A DNA stretch of 64,000 nucleotides from Gemmatimonadota bacterium (GTDB taxonomy: Bacteria > Gemmatimonadota > Gemmatimonadetes > Gemmatimonadales > Gemmatimonadaceae): positions 248,001 through 312,000 of the forward strand of contig JAPLKS010000007.1 in NCBI GenBank assembly GCA_026387915.1, given 5' to 3'. The notes under the pieces were generated by a model. The model was not told the origin of the DNA, ran no database searches, and saw only the letters and a program-made list of their open reading frames with translations. Below are positions 45,167 through 52,344 of this stretch, piece after piece; positions within the stretch are counted from its first letter, which is position 1; every line of letters starts with the position of its first letter. Position numbers and translations under genes: made by a program.

Positions 45167-45532
45167 ATGTTCGATAAACTGCTCCCCGAGTCCCTGTTCC
45201 CCCGCAAGCTTCCGCCGGCGTCTGATCGCCGGTTGCGGCTGGCGCACGCGCGTGCGGAAGAAGCGATCGCGCGGGCGCACGTTGAGAATGCGCTGACATT
45301 CGTCGACACGCTCGCCGAGGCCATGACATTTGACCGGGCGATCGACACGTATGTTCGCGTGATGGGCGTGCCGGAGCCGATGGCGAGCACGATTGTCACG
45401 CGGGTGCTCGTGGTACTGGGGCAGGAGCTCCTGCCAGCGCGGCGCGCGGTAGAGCCGCAACCCGAAGGGATGCGGCCCAAACTGCGGCTGGCCGACGCGT
45501 CGAACCGCGCGGGGTCTACGAAGCAGGCGTAG
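45167..45532 (+). CDS. Small soluble protein of unknown function
   Basis: The 121-residue product has no membrane segment or signal. It is helical and Ala/Arg-rich (RRLRLAHARAEEAIARAHVENAL), with a conserved-looking middle (TFDRAIDTYVRVMGVPEPMASTIVTRVLVVLGQELL). I do not recognise it. Support for its being real: AGAG just before ATG 45167, no better frame in the region, and a strong palindrome directly after its stop. The tandem repeat at 45107-45142 lies in its upstream region. Confidence 0.6.
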   Translation: MFDKLLPESLFPRKLPPASDRRLRLAHARAEEAIARAHVENALTFVDTLAEAMTFDRAIDTYVRVMGVPEPMASTIVTRVLVVLGQELLPARRAVEPQPEGMRPKLRLADASNRAGSTKQA

Positions 45533-45534
45533 CC

Positions 45535-45564
45535 GCTCGGGCGAGCCGCGCGGCTCGCCCGAGC
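45535..45564. terminator. GC-rich palindrome, probable bidirectional terminator
   Basis: Arms 45535-45548 (gctcgggcgagccg) and 45551-45564 are perfect reverse complements, two bases apart. It lies between the convergent ends of the 121-residue gene and the VKOR gene. There is no U-run, so it may work as a transcription roadblock or 3'-end stabiliser instead. Confidence 0.6.
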
Positions 45565-45576
45565 CAAGTGCGTCGG

Positions 45577-46008
45577 CTACGCGGCGTCTGCGCGGTACTC
45601 GCGCCAGTCGAGCAAGGCGAGCGCAAAGAGCGCGCAGGTGATGAGGGCACTCACCACGCAGTAGCGGCAGATGGCGTGCAGCTCAAAGACCTCGAAGTAG
45701 GTCAGGAACCCCGAGAACGCCACGCCAAAGCCGGTGAGCGCCAGCAGAAGCGCGCTTGGCGCACGCGACTCTATCCAGCGATCGAGCGTGCCGGCGGTAG
45801 CCACCGCGAAGGTGCTCAGGTAGAAGCCGAGCCCCCACACGGCAATCGGGAAACCGAAGAGCGTGGACCATTTACTGGTCTGCACGATTTCGCACTCGCC
45901 GGTGCCACACGCGAGATGGCCGATGTAGCCGAGCTTGTAGAGCGTGAGGTAGAGCGCGAGGAAGGCGCCCGCGAGTGCGAGCGCCGACACGGCCATCCGC
46001 TTACTCAC
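45577..46008 (-). CDS. Vitamin K epoxide reductase (VKOR) family protein
   Basis: The 143-residue inner-membrane protein has four to five helices. It carries the loop cysteines Cys34 and Cys39 (HLACGTGECE), the following Ser in QTSKWSTLFGFP, and the active CxxC Cys114-Cys117 (AICRYCVVS). Bacterial VKORs do the job of DsbB: they reoxidise a periplasmic DsbA-like protein and pass electrons to quinone. The GTG start overlaps the stop of the DsbA-family gene (GTGA), which makes the pair explicit. Confidence 0.93.
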   Translation of the reverse strand: MSKRMAVSALALAGAFLALYLTLYKLGYIGHLACGTGECEIVQTSKWSTLFGFPIAVWGLGFYLSTFAVATAGTLDRWIESRAPSALLLALTGFGVAFSGFLTYFEVFELHAICRYCVVSALITCALFALALLDWREYRADAA

Positions 46009-46736
46009 TTCTTGGCGTCCGTCTTTTTAGCGTCCGCCTTCGGGGCGAGTCCCTTCCGCGCGAGTTCGTCGTCGACGAGCGCTTTGAACTTGTCGTACGG
46101 CAGATCGCCACTGTACAGCTTGTCGCCAATAATGAACGTCGGGGTGCCATCCACGCGGCGCGCCTGCGCTTCGGCGGCGTTCCCCTTGATGCGCGGGATC
46201 ATGCGCTGCGAGTCGTAGCACTCCTCAAACTTCTTGACGTCGAGGCCGAGTTCCTTGGCGTAGCCGACCATCGCACCCTTCGGCTTTGTGGTGGCCGCGG
46301 TATTCCATTCGGTCTGGCCGGCAAAGATGCGGTCATGCATGGCCAGAAACTGATTTTGTTCGTTGGCGCACGCGGCGGCGTTCGAGGCTGCCCAAGTGTT
46401 CTTGTGCATGGGGAGCGGAAAATCGTAGAAGCGGATAGCCACCGTGCCGGGCTCAATGAGGCGCTGACGAATGTCCGGCTCGCTCACCTGCGCAAAGGAG
46501 CCGCAGAGCGGGCATTCGAAGTCGGCAAACTCAATCACCTGCACCGGCGCGTCTTCGCGGCCGACGAGGTAACTCTGCGCCTTGGCGATCGGGATGGTGT
46601 CGTCGAACTTGATGACCTGCGACTGCGAGGCGCTGGTGACGAGGTAGCCGATCACGCCGACGCCCACCACGGCGATGCCGACGAGAATCCCCACAAACGA
46701 CTGGTTCTTGGTCTTCTGCACGGACTTCTTCGCCAC
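46005..46736 (-). CDS. DsbA-family thiol-disulfide oxidoreductase
   Basis: The 243-residue protein is anchored by an N-terminal helix (residues 14-34) with a periplasmic thioredoxin-like domain. Active-site Cys75-Pro-Leu-Cys78 lies in FADFECPLCGSF and the cis-Pro loop in GTPTFIIGD. The C-terminus is Lys/Ala/Asp-rich (ADAKKTDAKK). It should form disulfides in exported proteins, with the coupled VKOR as its oxidant. GTG 46736 follows GAGAGGAA. The anchor and fold resemble BdbD/Thioredoxin_4 proteins. Confidence 0.93.
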   Translation of the reverse strand: MAKKSVQKTKNQSFVGILVGIAVVGVGVIGYLVTSASQSQVIKFDDTIPIAKAQSYLVGREDAPVQVIEFADFECPLCGSFAQVSEPDIRQRLIEPGTVAIRFYDFPLPMHKNTWAASNAAACANEQNQFLAMHDRIFAGQTEWNTAATTKPKGAMVGYAKELGLDVKKFEECYDSQRMIPRIKGNAAEAQARRVDGTPTFIIGDKLYSGDLPYDKFKALVDDELARKGLAPKADAKKTDAKK

Positions 46737-46853
46737 GTATTCCTCTCAGTCAGTTGGGCAGATGCTGCTGGCGGCGCCGGATCGGCGCCTTGGTTTGTTC
46801 TGGGTGGAAGCTAGCGCCACTGAGAGCCGCGTGACAGGTTGCACCCGTCTCCC

Positions 46854-47699
46854 GTGACCGACTCCCTTCGCATTCCTGTGGGCCCCGGCGCCCTGCATGT
46901 CGCCCGCTTCGGCTTTGGCGATCGGGCCGTCGTCTTTGTACACGGGTTTGGGACGTCGAGTTTCCTCTGGCGCGCGGTCGCGCCGGCGCTGCCGCTGGGC
47001 CAAGTCACCGCGTACGCAGTGGATCTCTTCGGCCACGGCGAGTCGGATCGCGCCGCAGAGGCCGACTACGGCATCACCGCGCAGGCGGCGTATCTCGATC
47101 AGGCGCTCACGGTGCTGCGCGTCTCGAGCGCGGATGTCGTGGCACTCGACGTGGGATGTGCGGTGGCGCTGGCGCTGGCCGCCCGACGCCCCGCGCGCGT
47201 TCGCTCACTCGTGCTGATCAACCCCGTGGACCCCGCGGCACCTCGCGCCGACGACTTGGCGCTCCTGCAGCGGTTGGCGGCCCGCAACCTGTTTGACGCT
47301 TCGCGAGGACAAATGGGCGCACGGCTCCTGCTCGCACCGCTGCTCGAGCAGGGGGTGACGGATGCCGCGCACATGCCTGAGGCGCTCGTCCTCCGCTACC
47401 TCGCGCCGTTCGTTGGGAGCGAAGGGACGCGGCAACTCCTGGCCATCGCCCGGGCGATCAACGACCGCGCCCTGCGGGGCGTAGAATGGGAGCGGGTGAG
47501 CGCCCCGACGTTGGTGATTCGGGGCGAACGGGACCCTTGGGTGCCAGAGGCGGTGTCCTCCCAGCTGGCGGCTCGACTCCCAGACGGCACGCTGCGTCGG
47601 ATTCCTCAGGCATCGCGTCTGGTGCCTGAAGATGCACCCGAGGAACTCGCGGCCCTACTGGTTGAGTGGGTTACTCAACGCCAAAAGGATACCGAGTAA
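46854..47699 (+). CDS. Alpha/beta hydrolase-fold protein with altered catalytic residues
   Basis: The 281-residue protein keeps the fold markers VFVHGFGTSSFLW (oxyanion), VDLFGHGESD and LVIRGERDPWVP. The nucleophile elbow, normally G-x-S-x-G, reads VVALDVGCAVAL, putting Asp at the nucleophile position as in haloalkane dehalogenases and epoxide hydrolases. The C-terminal segment reads PQASRLVPEDAPEEL, where family members have GH before the same xxPExAPE motif, so the catalytic His seems to be Arg or Ser. It may be inactive, act as a binding protein, or use another mechanism. Start GTG 46854 is a guess; TTG 46839 is possible. Confidence 0.8.
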   Translation: MTDSLRIPVGPGALHVARFGFGDRAVVFVHGFGTSSFLWRAVAPALPLGQVTAYAVDLFGHGESDRAAEADYGITAQAAYLDQALTVLRVSSADVVALDVGCAVALALAARRPARVRSLVLINPVDPAAPRADDLALLQRLAARNLFDASRGQMGARLLLAPLLEQGVTDAAHMPEALVLRYLAPFVGSEGTRQLLAIARAINDRALRGVEWERVSAPTLVIRGERDPWVPEAVSSQLAARLPDGTLRRIPQASRLVPEDAPEELAALLVEWVTQRQKDTE

Positions 47700-47720
47700 C
47701 CCTAGGATTCGGGCCTCGGA

Positions 47721-47749
47721 TTGGTTATTTTTATCAGGATAGCTTTAAA
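47721..47749 (+). promoter_or_regulatory. Candidate promoter for the 89-residue gene
   Basis: TTGGTT (47721-47726) and TTTAAA (47744-47749) are separated by 17 bases in an AT-rich patch. The expected transcription start lies within about ten bases of ATG 47766, so the mRNA would have almost no leader. This fits the absence of a Shine-Dalgarno sequence. Pattern match only. Confidence 0.35.
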
Positions 47750-47765
47750 CCTTAAGCCCGTATAA

Positions 47766-48035
47766 ATGAGCCATAAGAAGACAATCAGAGCCCCGCGCCG
47801 TGCGAGTGTCGAACCGACGCCCATGGACCAGGCTCGGGACGAGTTGTTTCAGCACATCATGCGGTGCGACGTTCAGGGTTCCGACCCCGAGCACCAGAAG
47901 GAATGGTTCGACGAGACAATGGCATACATGGCCGAGCGGTATTTTGAACTTGCCGCCACGGACCTCGCCGGTCTCCGCACGCTGGGCGAGCGGTTCGCAC
48001 AGCCTGCCAAGACGAACCAAGCGATTTCGGCGTAG
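47766..48035 (+). CDS. Small acidic protein of unknown function
   Basis: The 89-residue protein has a basic N-terminus (SHKKTIRAPRRASVEPTP) and a helical acidic middle (DQARDELFQHIMRCDVQGSDPEHQKEWFDETMAYMAERYFELAA split across two helices). It has no membrane segment. I do not recognise it. It has its own candidate promoter upstream and its own intrinsic terminator 12 bases after the stop, so it is probably a single-gene unit. No ribosome-binding site is visible, which suggests a near-leaderless mRNA. Confidence 0.72.
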   Translation: MSHKKTIRAPRRASVEPTPMDQARDELFQHIMRCDVQGSDPEHQKEWFDETMAYMAERYFELAATDLAGLRTLGERFAQPAKTNQAISA

Positions 48036-48047
48036 CAACGGTTTTAG

Positions 48048-48079
48048 AAACGGGGATGCCAACTGGCTTCCCCGTTTTT
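48048..48079 (+). terminator. Intrinsic terminator of the 89-residue gene
   Basis: The stem aaacgggga (48048-48056) pairs with tccccgttt (48069-48077), extended inside by gcc/ggc across a t-t mismatch with an aact loop, and is followed by a T run (gtttttc). It lies 12 bases after the stop codon at 48035. Confidence 0.85.
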
Positions 48080-48162
48080 CGTTCGCCGCGACGCTTCTGG
48101 GTTTCCACCGCCGACGGCGTCCCCCGCCGGGATTCGCCGCGCCGCGCCCGTACCCGAGTGCG

Positions 48163-48690
48163 TTATCGCGCGCTGTTCCGCGCACGTCGTAGCACCATCC
48201 CGACGCGCACGCCGCCACCAAGCCCCAGTTCAACGGCTGGGCGCCACCCGCCGCGCACGGGTCCTTCGATGCCAGCCACCAGCAGCAGATAGCCCTGCGC
48301 CCGCTCGCGCTCGGACCACCGGAGCGATACGCCGCCCCCGCCGTAGTAGCCCCACGGAAGTTCGCCAAAAGGGTCGAGCAGAAAACGTGTGGTGGCGTCG
48401 ACGCGAGCTGAGCTGCTCGCGCGACCGTTGTTCCAATCGCCTCCGGCCGCGGCATCAACGGCGATGCGTGCGTAGTAGCCGGCGCTCAGGATGAACCCCG
48501 CACCCAGTTCGAGCGCCGGTGCGCCACGCACCAGAAGGTCGGCTCTGAGCTCCGGTTGGAAGTCGGCGCCAATGGTCGGCGCCTGCTGCGCGAGAGCCGT
48601 ACCGGCGAAACTGAGGAGAGCCAGCAGCGCCAGCAGCGATACTCCCACACGCGGCGCTCGCCTCGCACCCCCTGTGACGCGCCTACCCAC
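48163..48690 (-). CDS. Secreted beta-rich protein, possible outer-membrane barrel
   Basis: The 175-residue product starts at GTG 48690, overlapping the upstream phosphatidyltransferase gene by eight bases. The signal peptide ends TALA|QQ (Gln35 first). The mature part alternates polar and hydrophobic residues with many Gly and aromatic residues (LELGAGFILSAGYYARIAVDAAAG, WGYYGGGGVSLRW, YLLLVAGIEG), which fits a small eight-strand outer-membrane barrel. It ends with Arg-rich residues rather than the usual Phe. Function unknown. Confidence 0.7.
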   Translation of the reverse strand: MGRRVTGGARRAPRVGVSLLALLALLSFAGTALAQQAPTIGADFQPELRADLLVRGAPALELGAGFILSAGYYARIAVDAAAGGDWNNGRASSSARVDATTRFLLDPFGELPWGYYGGGGVSLRWSERERAQGYLLLVAGIEGPVRGGWRPAVELGLGGGVRVGMVLRRARNSAR

Positions 48691-49213
48691 GGGCCCGCGC
48701 CCGATGCAACGCCCAGGTGTAGTCGATAACGGAATAGACGGACGCCACGCCGATGAGGGCCAAGGACCAGGGGACCAGCGCGGGGCGCAAGAAGACGAAG
48801 GCGAGGGTCGCCAACTGGAGCACCGTGACCACCTTGCCGCTCTGCCGCGCGACGAACGTCACTTTGCGCAAACTCGGCATCACGCGCGCGGTGAGGAACC
48901 CTACGGCGGTCATGAAGTCGCGGAGAATGAAGATGGCATACTGCCAGGTCCCGATCACATCGTCGAAGAGCAGCGAGCAGACGGCGGCGAACACGAAGAA
49001 GCGGTCGGCGACGGGGTCGATGAGCGCCCCCCACCGGCTCGTGGTGCCGCGGGTGCGCGCGATGTAGCCGTCGAGGAAATCGGTCACACCGGCGGCCGCG
49101 ATAAGCGCGAGACGCACGTCGGTGTCCTTCCACAAGACGAACGCGGCGGCGAACGCCAGTCGCGAGAGCGAGATGACGTTCGGGAGCGTCGCGAGCGAGT
49201 CGCCCTTCTTCAT
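48683..49213 (-). CDS. CDP-alcohol phosphatidyltransferase
   Basis: The 176-residue membrane enzyme carries the exact family motif D-G-x2-A-R-x8-G-x3-D-x3-D (Asp48, Gly49, Ala52, Arg53, Gly62, Asp66, Asp70) and about five helices. These enzymes swap CMP on a CDP-linked lipid for an alcohol such as glycerol 3-phosphate. Its size and its LPNVISLSRLAFA start resemble PgsA (phosphatidylglycerophosphate synthase), but cardiolipin- or inositol-type activity cannot be excluded. There is no good Shine-Dalgarno sequence; its promoter must lie in the 95-base divergent spacer. Confidence 0.9.
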   Translation of the reverse strand: MKKGDSLATLPNVISLSRLAFAAAFVLWKDTDVRLALIAAAGVTDFLDGYIARTRGTTSRWGALIDPVADRFFVFAAVCSLLFDDVIGTWQYAIFILRDFMTAVGFLTARVMPSLRKVTFVARQSGKVVTVLQLATLAFVFLRPALVPWSLALIGVASVYSVIDYTWALHRARARG

Positions 49214-49308
49214 AGTGCGTTGAAGCTAGACGGCGGCGGACGCGCTTGCCAGCGTTGCACGCGCGCTCTAGCTTCGCCCGTAGTCCCTCCTGCCCCGGAT
49301 CTACGCCC

Positions 49309-49773
49309 ATGGCTGACGTCACCGACCTGCTGCGGCATGTCGCCATTTTCAAGGATCTCGACGACGGCGAACTCGCCCGCGTCGCCGAGGTATGTCGCCC
49401 GCAAGAGTATGTAAGCGGCGAGTATGTCTTCCGTGAGGGGGAGCCTGGCAATCGGCTGTACTTGATAGTGCTGGGGGAGGTGCGCATCAGCCGCAACATT
49501 CCCGGCAGCGGAGAGGAAGCGCTGGCGGTGCTCAAGGCGGGCGCCCTATTTGGCGAGATGTCGGTGTTCGACCGCAGCGAGCGCTCCACCGATGCGATCT
49601 CCAATGGCGGCACCCGCTGCCTCACGATCTCGCGACCGGACTTTGAACTGCTGCTCGACTTCAATCGCGAACTCGCGCACAAAGTGCTCTGGTCGTGCGT
49701 GCGCGTCCTCTCGATGCGCCTGCGATCGACGAACGACTCACTGCGTTCGTTCCTCGCGATGAGCATGTTCTAG
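49309..49773 (+). CDS. Cyclic-nucleotide-binding domain protein
   Basis: The 154-residue protein is a single cNMP-binding domain (CRP-like) without a DNA-binding helix-turn-helix. FREGEPGNRLYLIVLGEVRIS and the phosphate-binding cassette FGEMSVFDRSERSTDA are clear; the Arg in the cassette is kept. The tail after residue 115 is a C-helix (NRELAHKVLWSCVRVLSMRLR). It could sense cAMP or cGMP and act on a partner protein. It is the first gene of a run of four, 26 bases before the SAM-decarboxylase-like gene. Confidence 0.9.
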   Translation: MADVTDLLRHVAIFKDLDDGELARVAEVCRPQEYVSGEYVFREGEPGNRLYLIVLGEVRISRNIPGSGEEALAVLKAGALFGEMSVFDRSERSTDAISNGGTRCLTISRPDFELLLDFNRELAHKVLWSCVRVLSMRLRSTNDSLRSFLAMSMF

Positions 49774-49799
49774 CCTCTCGCCCTCCGCGAGGCCACCGC

Positions 49800-50156
49800 A
49801 TGACCCAACCGCTCGGCGTGCCCCTCCTCGTCCACCGCACCGCAGACTTCCGCGGCGTGGCGGCCGCGTTGTTGCGCGACGCCTCGGCGCTCTCCGGCTT
49901 GATGTTGAGTGCGGCCGGAGCGGCGGGGCTTTCCACGGCGGAGCCACCGCTCGTGCGCACGCTACCGCGCGACGGCGTGGCCGCCGTGTTGCTGCTCGAC
50001 ATTGGGCACGTCACCGTACACACGGTACCCGCACGCGAGCTGCTCCTGCTCGACTTGCTGCTGCCGCAGGGACGCGATCCCCAGAAGGCGGTGGACGTCT
50101 TTGCCCGTCGTTTGGGAGTGGCAGAGGCTCGGCCTGGTCGACTGGAACGCGGGTGA
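49800..50156 (+). CDS. SAM-decarboxylase-fold protein without the pyruvoyl serine
   Basis: The 118-residue protein from ATG 49800 (GAGG eight bases upstream) resembles the bacterial S-adenosylmethionine decarboxylase proenzyme: LLVHRTADFRG, a middle GVAAVLLL strand, GHVTVHTVP and DPQKAVDVFARRLG. In true enzymes this region reads ESHLTIHTWPE, and the Ser becomes the pyruvoyl cofactor after self-cleavage. Here that position is Gly69 (DIGHVTVHT), and the later TCG cysteine is also missing (LLLPQGRDP). It therefore cannot self-process in the usual way and may be a non-catalytic ligand-binding protein. Its TGA overlaps the next GTG. Confidence 0.68.
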   Translation: MTQPLGVPLLVHRTADFRGVAAALLRDASALSGLMLSAAGAAGLSTAEPPLVRTLPRDGVAAVLLLDIGHVTVHTVPARELLLLDLLLPQGRDPQKAVDVFARRLGVAEARPGRLERG

Positions 50157-51571
50157 GTCGTCCGGCGCTGGCGTACGTCGCGCTTCTGGTGATCGGCGCC
50201 GCCTGGAATGTGATCGAGGGCAGTCGTGCCGCGCAGTCACTCAAGCTTACGCGGCTGCATCGCACGCTCGCCGCGCTCGTGGCGTTCTTGACCGTGCCGG
50301 CATTGCTCGTCTGGGTGGCGGCGCACGCCGCGGAAACCGCGCGTGCTGTGCACATCATCCACCCGCTGCTCGCGGTGGTCGCACTCCTCGCGTTGCTGTT
50401 GGCGATTACGGCGGCGGTGACGCGACGCACGCACTGGCTGGTGGCGCTGCCGGTGGCGGCGTGGAACGCCGTGGTGCTCTGTACGGCGTCTGTCACCATT
50501 GCTGGAGCGCGCACGGCATTGCCGTGGGAACTGCAGGCTGTGGCCGTGGCGCACGCGAGTGCACTGGCGCATTGGCTTGGACCGATCACGCTTGTCGGTG
50601 CGTGGCTCGCCCCGATGCCCCTGGTGATCGGCGCGGCGAGCGATGCCGGCGCGATGCGGCGCGCGGCGCAGTACGTGCTGGCGGTGTGCGCGGCGGCGGT
50701 CGTGACGGTGGTGGCACTCGCCTATCCACCCGCACTCGAGGCCACCGCGAGCTATGCGCCGTTTGGTGCTACACGCCCTGAGTCACCGAGCGCGAGTCCG
50801 TTCGTCACCGCGCTCTCGATTCTCCCGGAAGTGCGCGCGGTCCCGTCGGCCACGGCGTTGCGCGCCGACCTTGAGCTCGCGGACACGCTCGGCGTTGGCG
50901 CGCTATTTGTGCGTGTTGCCAAGGGCGGAGGCACGGCGGCCGCCCTCGACTCGTTGCAACGGGCGTTGGAGCCCGCACGTCGCGACTCCACGCTGTTGAT
51001 GGTGTCGATTGCTCCTGCGGAGCGCGACGTGGAAGCGGTCATGCGTCGGCTCCGTCCGGACTATCTCGTGCTCCGCGACGTTCGCACCGTTGCCGACGCT
51101 CGCGAGGCCGCGACGTTGGCGCATCGCCTACGGCCGGCGACGCACGTGGCGTTACTGGTGCGCGGCGACAACGCGAGCGACGCGGCGATGGTGACGGACG
51201 CTGGGGGATTCGGCATTGACGCCGTCTTGCTCTCGCTCACGCCCAGCGTGCGCGGCGCGCGGCGCGATGCGGACGGACTTGCCGCCCTCGACGGTTGGAT
51301 GGCGCGCGCCACATTGCCGCGCGAGTACTGGGTGCTCGCGGAAGGTGCACCGCTCACCTTTGGGGAGTCGGCGCAGCGGCGACTCCTTCACCACGTGTTG
51401 GCGTGGGCGGCGGCGCGCGCTGGGGTGCGGGGGGTCGTCGTGGCGCAGGCGGGCGACTACGACCGCGTCACAGGACTCCGCGCTGCGAATGGACGCTGGC
51501 GTCCTGCGGTCGCCGATCTGCAACAGCTCATTCTCTCGTTGTCCGAACCCTTCATCTCCCCCACGCCATGA
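50153..51571 (+). CDS. Polytopic membrane protein with extracytoplasmic barrel-like domain
   Basis: The 472-residue protein starts at GTG 50153, overlapping the previous stop. The first 200 residues hold about six to seven membrane helices with His residues in or near helices (HRTL, HIIHPLLA, HASALAHWLG). The rest (about 215-470) is soluble and has the alternating beta-alpha pattern of a TIM barrel: LELADTLGVGALFVRV, LRPDYLVLRDV, ATHVALLVRGD, YWVLAEGAPLTFGE, VRGVVVAQAGDYDR. It is suggestive of a glycoside-hydrolase-like domain. I do not recognise the family. Its TGA overlaps the DUF2461 start. Confidence 0.8.
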   Translation: MSRPALAYVALLVIGAAWNVIEGSRAAQSLKLTRLHRTLAALVAFLTVPALLVWVAAHAAETARAVHIIHPLLAVVALLALLLAITAAVTRRTHWLVALPVAAWNAVVLCTASVTIAGARTALPWELQAVAVAHASALAHWLGPITLVGAWLAPMPLVIGAASDAGAMRRAAQYVLAVCAAAVVTVVALAYPPALEATASYAPFGATRPESPSASPFVTALSILPEVRAVPSATALRADLELADTLGVGALFVRVAKGGGTAAALDSLQRALEPARRDSTLLMVSIAPAERDVEAVMRRLRPDYLVLRDVRTVADAREAATLAHRLRPATHVALLVRGDNASDAAMVTDAGGFGIDAVLLSLTPSVRGARRDADGLAALDGWMARATLPREYWVLAEGAPLTFGESAQRRLLHHVLAWAAARAGVRGVVVAQAGDYDRVTGLRAANGRWRPAVADLQQLILSLSEPFISPTP

Positions 51572-52296
51572 CGCCGGCGATCCAGCTCTTCACCGCCGAA
51601 ACCCTCACGTTTCTGCGCGCCCTCAAACGCAACAACCGTCGCGAATGGTTTGAGGAAAATCGCCCGCGCTACGAACGTGCCGTCCTCACACCGCTCCGGG
51701 CCCTCGCCGAAGAACTCGACGTGCGCTTTGCCACGCTGGCGCCGGAGTTTGTGGGCGACCGCAAGCGTTCGCTCTTCCGCATTCATCGCGATGTGCGCTT
51801 TAGCAAAGACAAATCCCCGTACAAAACTCACGCCGCGCTCTGGGTCTTCCACCGATCGCCGGGACGCGGCGTGGGCAAGGAAATCGATGGCGGCGCGGGA
51901 TTTTACTTTCACATCGAGCCGGGCGCGTCCATGGTGGCAGCGGGACTCTGGATGCCGCCGCGCCACCTCCTCACCAAAGTGCGCGAACATTTCGATGCCG
52001 ACCTCAAAGGCTGGGAGCGTGCCGTGCTCGCCCCTGCCTTCCGCAAACGCTTCGGCGGTCTGACCGACGACGAGCCGGGCGTGTTGCTCAAACGGTTGCC
52101 GCGCGGCTACGAGGAAGGGCACGCCGCCGAACGATGGCTGCGCTTCAACTCGTTTACGGTGGGCCGCAGCTATTCCGACAAGGACGTGCTATCACCGCGC
52201 GTGGTGGACACGGCCATGAAGGACTACACCGCGATGCTCCCGATGGTGCGCTGGCTCAACCGAGCGCTCGGATTCCTGCCGGCGTCATCACGATAG
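51568..52296 (+). CDS. DUF2461 (TIGR02453) protein
   Basis: The 242-residue cytoplasmic protein matches DUF2461: LKRNNRREWFEENRPRYE, FRIHRDVRFSKDKSPYKTHAA and FYFHIEPGASMVAAGLWMP are its hallmarks. The biochemical role of this widespread family is unknown. ATG 51568 overlaps the previous gene's stop (ATGA). It closes the four-gene unit that starts with the cNMP-binding protein. The M16 peptidase gene converges on it 48 bases downstream. Confidence 0.93.
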   Translation: MTPAIQLFTAETLTFLRALKRNNRREWFEENRPRYERAVLTPLRALAEELDVRFATLAPEFVGDRKRSLFRIHRDVRFSKDKSPYKTHAALWVFHRSPGRGVGKEIDGGAGFYFHIEPGASMVAAGLWMPPRHLLTKVREHFDADLKGWERAVLAPAFRKRFGGLTDDEPGVLLKRLPRGYEEGHAAERWLRFNSFTVGRSYSDKDVLSPRVVDTAMKDYTAMLPMVRWLNRALGFLPASSR

Positions 52297-52344
52297 CGGT
52301 TCGCGCCCACGAGCACCGTGCGCGGGACGCGACCCGGCGTGGTC

